Shown here: positions 59,636 to 64,000 of the stretch, piece by piece
Position numbering within the stretch: position 1 is the stretch's first letter
How the letters are laid out: every line of letters starts with the position of its first letter
NCBI RefSeq assembly: GCF_900113065.1
Contig: NZ_FOOA01000011.1
Span: 62,001 to 126,000 of the forward strand
DNA from: Aureimonas phyllosphaerae
Lineage (GTDB): Bacteria > Pseudomonadota > Alphaproteobacteria > Rhizobiales > Rhizobiaceae
Reading direction: 5' to 3'
DNA length: 64,000 nucleotides
Notes under the pieces: model-generated
Database searches by the model: none
Seen by the model: the letters and a program-made list of their open reading frames with translations, nothing else
What the model was told of the DNA's origin: nothing
Program-made: the position numbers and the translations under genes

Positions 59636-59700
59636 AGTCCCGGATGGCGGTTCGGCCCATCGACGATGGATGGCCCGTCCCGCCGGGACTCGGTCTTTCC
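59636..59700 (-). promoter_or_regulatory. Long stem-loop just before the aminotransferase start
   Basis: AGTCCCGG (59636-59643) pairs perfectly with CCGGGACT (59693-59700), and the enclosed sequence can form a second hairpin (GGCC-CATC with GATG...GGCC). It ends 6 bp before the start codon, so it could cover the ribosome site or serve as the mscL terminator. Confidence 0.4.
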
Positions 59701-59739
59701 ACGCCGTTCGTCAAGCCCGGAGGCGCGCGGAGCATGTGT

Positions 59740-60198
59740 CTAGAAGTCGCCGCCCGGCACCTGACCGGGACGAACCGTCGAGCGACCGGTGGCGAGAAGA
59801 TCACGGATCTCCTCGAGGAGCTTCTCCTCGCGCGGCACGTCCTTGGCTTCGGGCGGCTTGGCCTCTTCCTTGCGCTTCAGCCGGTTCATGCCCTTGACGA
59901 CCATGAAGAGCACGAAGGCGACGATCACGAAGTTGATCGCGAGCGTCAGGAAGTTGCCGTAGGCGATGACCGCGCCCTGCTCGCGCGCCTGGGCGAGACT
60001 GGTGGCGGTGACGCTGGAGCTCAGCGCGATGAACTGGTTCGAGAAGTCGACGCCTCCTGTCACGAGGCCGACGATCGGCATGATGATGTCTGCGACGATC
60101 GAATTGACGAGGCCGGAGAACGCCGCCCCGATGATGATGCCGATCGCCAGATCGACCATGTTGCCCTTGAGGGCGAACTCGCGAAACTCCTTGAGCAT
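59740..60198 (-). CDS. mscL: Large-conductance mechanosensitive channel
   Basis: 152 residues, near usual length. [35 protein letters not shown] is the conserved amphipathic helix and first membrane segment; a second segment ([24 protein letters not shown]) and the charged C-terminal helix ([12 protein letters not shown]) follow. The pore opens under membrane tension to release solutes after osmotic downshock. Genes on both sides have hairpins. Confidence 0.95.
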   Translation of the reverse strand: MLKEFREFALKGNMVDLAIGIIIGAAFSGLVNSIVADIIMPIVGLVTGGVDFSNQFIALSSSVTATSLAQAREQGAVIAYGNFLTLAINFVIVAFVLFMVVKGMNRLKRKEEAKPPEAKDVPREEKLLEEIRDLLATGRSTVRPGQVPGGDF

Positions 60199-60219
60199 GG
60201 CAGAACTCCCTCCGGCCGA

Positions 60220-60270
60220 CTCACGACCTCGTGAGAGAAACGTATCGCAAGGTTTTGCGATGGCAACCTT
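60220..60270. terminator. Cluster of overlapping inverted repeats between yjbQ and mscL
   Basis: CTCACG-ACCT-CGTGAG (60220-60235) and TCGCAA-GGTT-TTGCGA (60245-60260), with AAGGTT/AACCTT (60249-60270) overlapping the second. On the - strand the second hairpin can end the yjbQ transcript; alternative pairings exist. Confidence 0.45.
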
Positions 60271-60279
60271 TGCGCGAAC

Positions 60280-60720
60280 TCAAGGCTCTTTCGAGCCGCC
60301 GATGAAGTGAAGGACGATCTCTCGTCGATGTGGACGGGCCCGGTGTTCGAACAGGTAGACTCCCTGCCACGTCCCCAGAACCATCCGTCCACGTTCGACG
60401 GGGATCGCGATGCTCGTGTCGGTCAGCGCCGTCTTGATGTGCGCCGGCATGTCGTCCGGGCCCTCGAGGGTGTGAACGTACGGCGCGTCCTCGGGTGCCA
60501 TGCGATCGAAGGCCGACAGGAGATCGGTCCGCACGTCGGGATCGGCATTCTCCTGGATCGTCAGCGAGGCGGAGGTGTGCCGGATGAACACGGTGACGAG
60601 TCCGTCGCCGGCCCCATGGGTGGAAAGCGCCGCCGTGATCTCGCGCGAAATATCGGTGAGAGACTGCCCTCGCGTCTGCACGCTCAGTCGATGAAGAAAT
60701 TGCTGCGTGACCGGCTGCAT
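60280..60720 (-). CDS. yjbQ: YjbQ-family protein (secondary thiamine-phosphate synthase enzyme)
   Basis: 146 residues. IRHTSASLTIQENADPDVRTDL is the family signature, with GTWQGVYLFEHR near the end. The family name comes from weak thiamine-phosphate synthase activity of E. coli YjbQ; the physiological role is uncertain. The start at 60720 is an ATG; an alternative upstream start at 60750 would shorten the spacer to the divergent esterase gene. Confidence 0.9.
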   Translation of the reverse strand: MQPVTQQFLHRLSVQTRGQSLTDISREITAALSTHGAGDGLVTVFIRHTSASLTIQENADPDVRTDLLSAFDRMAPEDAPYVHTLEGPDDMPAHIKTALTDTSIAIPVERGRMVLGTWQGVYLFEHRARPHRREIVLHFIGGSKEP

Positions 60721-60787
60721 GATCGTTCCGTCCTCGGCGTCCCGTGCCATATGGTCCGCGAAGCTGGAGTGGCGAGAGGACGAGCAA

Positions 60788-61798
60788 ATGGTCAGCAGCG
60801 ACGTTCAGGAGCAGTTCGCAACCAATGGCGACGAAGAGCTCCGTCGGCTGAACGCGGAGATCGCGGCGTTCCAGGCGAGTCGCCCCAGCTCATGGTCCTT
60901 CCCCATCGAGGTGGTGCGCGAAGCGCGGCGAAAGGGCCTCGGGGTCTTTCCGGGTCTGTCGCCGGATCCCGATGCGCGTGCCGTCGACCTTCCGGGCGAG
61001 GCCGGCCGCATGATTCCCGTCCGCATCCTCCACCCCGCTGACGGCAACGCCCGTGGCACGTACCTGCATTTCCACGGTGGGGGATGGGTCTTCGGCGAAG
61101 CGGTTGAGAACGATCCGCGACTTCGCCGTCTGGCCGACGCAACCGGGCTTTGCGTCGCCTCGGTGGACTATCGACTGGCGCCCGAGAACCCGTTCCCGGC
61201 CGGGCCGGACGACTGCGAGGCGGCGGCCCTCGCCCTGGTCGAGGGCCGGCTGGCCGACCTGCCGACGCAGTTCCTGGCGATCGGAGGCGAATCGGCCGGT
61301 GCGCATCTTTCGGCCCTCACTCTTCTCCGGTTGAGGGACCGGCACCAAATGGCGCCATTCCATGCGGCCAACCTCGTGGCGGGCTGCTTCGATCTGTCGA
61401 TGACGCCAAGCGTGCGAAACTTCGGCCCCGAGCGCCTGATCCTGAACACGGACGATATCGGTGAATTCGTGCGCCGGTTCGTGCCGAGCGAGGTCGATCC
61501 GCGCGGGGCCGACATCTCGCCGCTCTATGCCCGCCTCGAAGGCATGCCGCCGGCCTTGTTCAGCGTCGGCACCCGCGACCTTCTTCTCGACGATACGCTT
61601 TTCATGCATGCACGCTGGCTTGCAGCCGGCAATCGTGCGGACCTTCGGGTGCAGCCGGACGGATGCCACGTCTTCGAGACGTTCGCGAGCGAGGCCGGCA
61701 CGCGCTCCGTACAGGCGATGGCCAGCTTCCTAAACCGCCAGATCGCGGAGGTTGCGGCATCGTGTCCGCGGGTTTTAGCTAGGGTTGCGCCCGATTGA
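60788..61798 (+). CDS. Alpha/beta hydrolase (hormone-sensitive-lipase-type esterase)
   Basis: 336 residues. Oxyanion motif HFHGGGWVFG (near 95-104), nucleophile elbow GGESAGAHL, DYRLAPENPFP and a C-terminal Asp/His pair in VGTRDLLLDD and GCHVFETF. HSL-type enzymes hydrolyse short acyl esters. The HGGGW and DYRLAPE patterns are both typical. Divergent from yjbQ with a 67-bp gap; substrate unknown. Confidence 0.87.
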   Translation: MVSSDVQEQFATNGDEELRRLNAEIAAFQASRPSSWSFPIEVVREARRKGLGVFPGLSPDPDARAVDLPGEAGRMIPVRILHPADGNARGTYLHFHGGGWVFGEAVENDPRLRRLADATGLCVASVDYRLAPENPFPAGPDDCEAAALALVEGRLADLPTQFLAIGGESAGAHLSALTLLRLRDRHQMAPFHAANLVAGCFDLSMTPSVRNFGPERLILNTDDIGEFVRRFVPSEVDPRGADISPLYARLEGMPPALFSVGTRDLLLDDTLFMHARWLAAGNRADLRVQPDGCHVFETFASEAGTRSVQAMASFLNRQIAEVAASCPRVLARVAPD

Positions 61799-61829
61799 CG
61801 GCGGGTCGAGCGTCTGGCAGGCGGAAGGG

Positions 61830-62183
61830 ATGGAACAGCGCGCCCTCATCTTCAAACTGTCGCCCCGCTCGGAATGGCTCGAAGCCGAGGCCGCCGGCCG
61901 ATTTGTGGGGGCTCCCGTCGACGTCGAGGACGGATACATTCACTTCTCGACCGCCGAACAGGTGCGTGAAACGGCTGCAAAACACTTCGCCGGAGAGACC
62001 TCGCTGATCGTCGCGGCCGTCGACCCCGCCCGGCTTGGTGGGGACTTGAAGTGGGAGCCCTCGCGCGGCGGCGACCTGTTCCCTCACCTCTATGGCGAAC
62101 TGCTGATGGATGCGGTCGTCTATGTCGCGGATCTGCCACTCGGGGCGGACGGCCGCCACGTGTTTCCGGGCAGCATGCGATGA
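61830..62183 (+). CDS. DUF952-family protein
   Basis: 117 residues. DGYIHFSTAEQVRETAAKHF, LIVAAVDPARLGGDLKWEPSRGGDLFPHLYGEL and the conserved His and Trp are characteristic of DUF952. Function unknown. Its stop overlaps the pyrD start by 4 bp (ATGA), a gene pair seen in many Hyphomicrobiales. Confidence 0.87.
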   Translation: MEQRALIFKLSPRSEWLEAEAAGRFVGAPVDVEDGYIHFSTAEQVRETAAKHFAGETSLIVAAVDPARLGGDLKWEPSRGGDLFPHLYGELLMDAVVYVADLPLGADGRHVFPGSMR

Positions 62184-63298
62184 GCGGGCTCTACGGGCTC
62201 GCCCGTCCCCTTCTCTTCAAACTTGATGCCGAGCGCGCCCATACGCTCTCCATCGAGGCGCTGAAGCGTGGACTCGTACCCCGTCGGAACCGGCCGATCG
62301 ACCCGAGGCTTCGCACCGAGATGGCCGGTCTGTCGTTCCCCAATCCACTCGGACTTGCGGCAGGATACGACAAGAACGCGGAGGTCGCCGATGCTGCGCT
62401 GCGGCTCGGCTTCGGCTTCGTCGAGGTTGGCACGGTGACGCCGCTCCCGCAGGAGGGCAATCCCAAACCCCGCGTGTTCCGCCTGCCTGAAGCCGGCGCC
62501 GTGATCAATCGGCTCGGCTTCAACAACCATGGTCATGCCGACGTGGCCGAGCGCCTCGAAGCCCGGTCCCGCAAGCCCGGCATCGTCGGCGTGAACATCG
62601 GCGCCAACAAGGACGCCGAGGATCGCATTGCCGACTATGTCGCGGGAATTCATCGCTTCGAAGCGCTGTCGAGCTACCTGACGGTCAATATCTCCTCACC
62701 CAACACGCCCGGCCTTCGCAAGCTCCAGCAGGGATCGGACCTCGACCGGCTTCTGGAATACGTGATGGCGGCGCGCGATGGGGCGGCGGCGCTGGCGGCC
62801 ACGAAGCGACGTCCGGTTTTCCTGAAGGTCGCGCCCGACCTCAGCGAGGACGAGATCTGGGCGATCGCCGATACGGCGAAGCATCGCAAGGTCGAGGGCC
62901 TGATCGTTTCCAACACGACGCTTTCGCGGCACGGCGTCGAGGGTCGCGCGAACGCAGGAGAAGCGGGGGGACTGTCCGGCCGCCCGGTCTTCAGTCGATC
63001 GACCTATGTGCTGGCGCTGTTTCGCCGGGCGATGGGCCCGGATGTGCCGATCATCGGCGTCGGCGGCGTGGAGAACGCTTCGACCTTTCTGCGCAAGATG
63101 GAGGCGGGCGCCGATCTCGTCCAGCTCTACACGGCTTTGGTCTATGGCGGCCCGGACCTCCCGATCCGCATCCTGAACGACGTGTCCCGTCACCTCGACC
63201 GTACCGGCATCGACACGATCGCAAGCGTGCGCGACACACGCGTCGACGAAATCCTGTCGGGCGGCCCACCGGCTGGCTGGGAGACCGACCGGCCGTGA
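62180..63298 (+). CDS. pyrD: Dihydroorotate dehydrogenase, class 2 (quinone-linked)
   Basis: 372 residues. The N-terminal 45 residues form the quinone-tunnel helices of class 2 enzymes (LYGLARPLLFKLDAERAHTLSIEAL). FMN and substrate sites: LGLAAGYDKNAEV, VGTVTPLPQEGNPKPR, RLGFNNHG, VNISSPNTPGLR with the catalytic Ser, and IVSNTTL and GGVENA near the end. It oxidises dihydroorotate to orotate at the inner membrane in pyrimidine synthesis. Confidence 0.95.
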   Translation: MSGLYGLARPLLFKLDAERAHTLSIEALKRGLVPRRNRPIDPRLRTEMAGLSFPNPLGLAAGYDKNAEVADAALRLGFGFVEVGTVTPLPQEGNPKPRVFRLPEAGAVINRLGFNNHGHADVAERLEARSRKPGIVGVNIGANKDAEDRIADYVAGIHRFEALSSYLTVNISSPNTPGLRKLQQGSDLDRLLEYVMAARDGAAALAATKRRPVFLKVAPDLSEDEIWAIADTAKHRKVEGLIVSNTTLSRHGVEGRANAGEAGGLSGRPVFSRSTYVLALFRRAMGPDVPIIGVGGVENASTFLRKMEAGADLVQLYTALVYGGPDLPIRILNDVSRHLDRTGIDTIASVRDTRVDEILSGGPPAGWETDRP

Positions 63299-63311
63299 TC
63301 GGCTGATCCCG

Positions 63312-64000
63312 GTGTCGCTGGCGATCGTCCATCATCCCGCCTTCGATGCGCAGTTCGATGCCGCGCATCGCTTCCCGATGTCGAAGTTCACCCGCCTCGC
63401 CCAGATCCTCGTGGAGGACGGCCTCGCGGATGGGGGGTTCTTTCAGCCCATCCCCGCTCCCGAACATTGGCTCGAGCTCGCACACGCTCCAGCCTATGTG
63501 GAGGCTGTCCTCACCCAGCGCGTCGACAGGGCGACGGAGAAGGCGATCGGCTTTGCGGTGGATGATCGTGTGGCAATGCGCTCCCGCTGTGCAACCGGCG
63601 GCACAGTCCTGGCCGCGCGCCTCGCCTTGGAGCGTGGGATCGCCTGCAACACGGCAGGGGGAAGCCATCATGCCGCGCGCGAGGGCGGCGCAGGTTTCTC
63701 GGTGTTCAACGACGTCGCAGTCGCGGCTTCGGTCATGCTCGCCGACGGCGAAGTGGGCCGTGTCCTCGTGTTCGACTGCGACGTGCACCAGGGAGATGGG
63801 ACGGCACGGATCTTCGCCGACGATCGGAGGGTCTTCACCCTGTCGATCCACGGCGAGCGCAACTACCCGCATCCGAAAGCCGTGTCGGACCTCGATCTCG
63901 GCCTGCCGGACAAAACGGGCGACGAGGACTATCTGGCCGTCTTGCCTGAACTCCTTGCCACCGCCTTCGACAGGGCGCACCCGGACATCGTCTTCTACAA
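63312..64000 (+). CDS. Histone-deacetylase-family protein, N-terminal part (runs off the window)
   Basis: About 229 residues visible; starts at GTG 63312, 13 bp after pyrD, and continues past the edge. AGGSHHAAREGGAGFSVFNDV and VFDCDVHQGDGTA (with Asp155, Asp157 and His159) are the zinc and active-site motifs of class II HDAC-like enzymes such as acetoin utilisation or acetylpolyamine amidohydrolase relatives. Bacterial members remove acetyl from polyamines or small molecules; substrate unknown. Confidence 0.87.
   Translation, partial: MSLAIVHHPAFDAQFDAAHRFPMSKFTRLAQILVEDGLADGGFFQPIPAPEHWLELAHAPAYVEAVLTQRVDRATEKAIGFAVDDRVAMRSRCATGGTVLAARLALERGIACNTAGGSHHAAREGGAGFSVFNDVAVAASVMLADGEVGRVLVFDCDVHQGDGTARIFADDRRVFTLSIHGERNYPHPKAVSDLDLGLPDKTGDEDYLAVLPELLATAFDRAHPDIVFY

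Overview
The window is high-GC, gene-dense DNA that reads as a chromosome segment (or large replicon) of an alphaproteobacterium, most likely a member of the Hyphomicrobiales (rhizobia and relatives). The grounds are a C4-pathway 5-aminolevulinate synthase with an Irr/ICE-like box upstream, a rhizobial-type rhamnose locus with the fused aldolase/dehydrogenase RhaD, a FrcB/FrcC-like sugar transporter, EcfG-like promoters in front of small stress-type genes, and a TRAP uptake system. I see no tRNA, rRNA, CRISPR array, insertion sequence or prophage gene. The genus cannot be fixed from the sequence alone.

Layout. 1-370: end of a MATE exporter. 360-7548: an L-fucose-type locus with L-fuconate dehydratase, a divergent IclR regulator, a short-chain dehydrogenase, a FucU mutarotase and a CUT2 sugar ABC transporter, closed by a strong terminator. 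7662-11860: a lone receiver-domain protein and a valine-catabolism operon (acyl-CoA dehydrogenase, 3-hydroxyisobutyrate dehydrogenase, acyl-CoA synthetase). 11998-12895: two small stress-type genes with EcfG-like promoters facing a shared terminator. 12902-27078: a large rhamnose locus (SIS isomerase, rhaI, rhaD, operator array, rhaR, rhaU, rhaK, an AraC regulator, two dehydrogenases, rhaT, rhaP, rhaQ, rhaS). 27164-29310: PAP2 phosphatase and a Cys/His-rich, probably copper-related operon. 29311-34600: a molybdopterin oxidoreductase, two short-chain dehydrogenases, D-Ala-D-Ala carboxypeptidase, cell-wall hydrolase and malate dehydrogenase.

34601-39395 is the most unusual part. A structured leader precedes a FrcB-like binding protein, an intercistronic hairpin, a FrcC-like permease, a class-I-aldolase-like protein and a PfkB kinase, with no ATPase gene in the operon. 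39413-48951: an ABC exporter, a second FucU-like protein and a 2-hydroxyacid dehydrogenase, divergent from an Ldh-family dehydrogenase, a GntR regulator, a TRAP transporter and an L-idonate-5-dehydrogenase-like enzyme (sugar-acid catabolism). 48955-53564: a DUF2218/siderophore-interacting fusion divergent from a family-5 binding protein and two permeases, again without ATPases. 53561-64000: mostly housekeeping and cell-surface genes (nuclease-fold protein, sugar transferase, epimerase, hemA, AbrB-type membrane protein, aminotransferase, mscL, yjbQ, esterase, DUF952, pyrD, and the start of a histone-deacetylase-like gene).

As a whole the first 50 kb is a catabolic island for deoxy-sugars, ketoses and sugar acids. 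Each module carries its own regulator (IclR, DeoR, AraC, GntR), and most have visible palindromic operators. In three transporter operons the binding-protein gene is followed at once by a strong hairpin, a likely device for making more binding protein than permease. Gene functions rest on recognised motifs and gene order. Substrate assignments are inferences unless stated otherwise.
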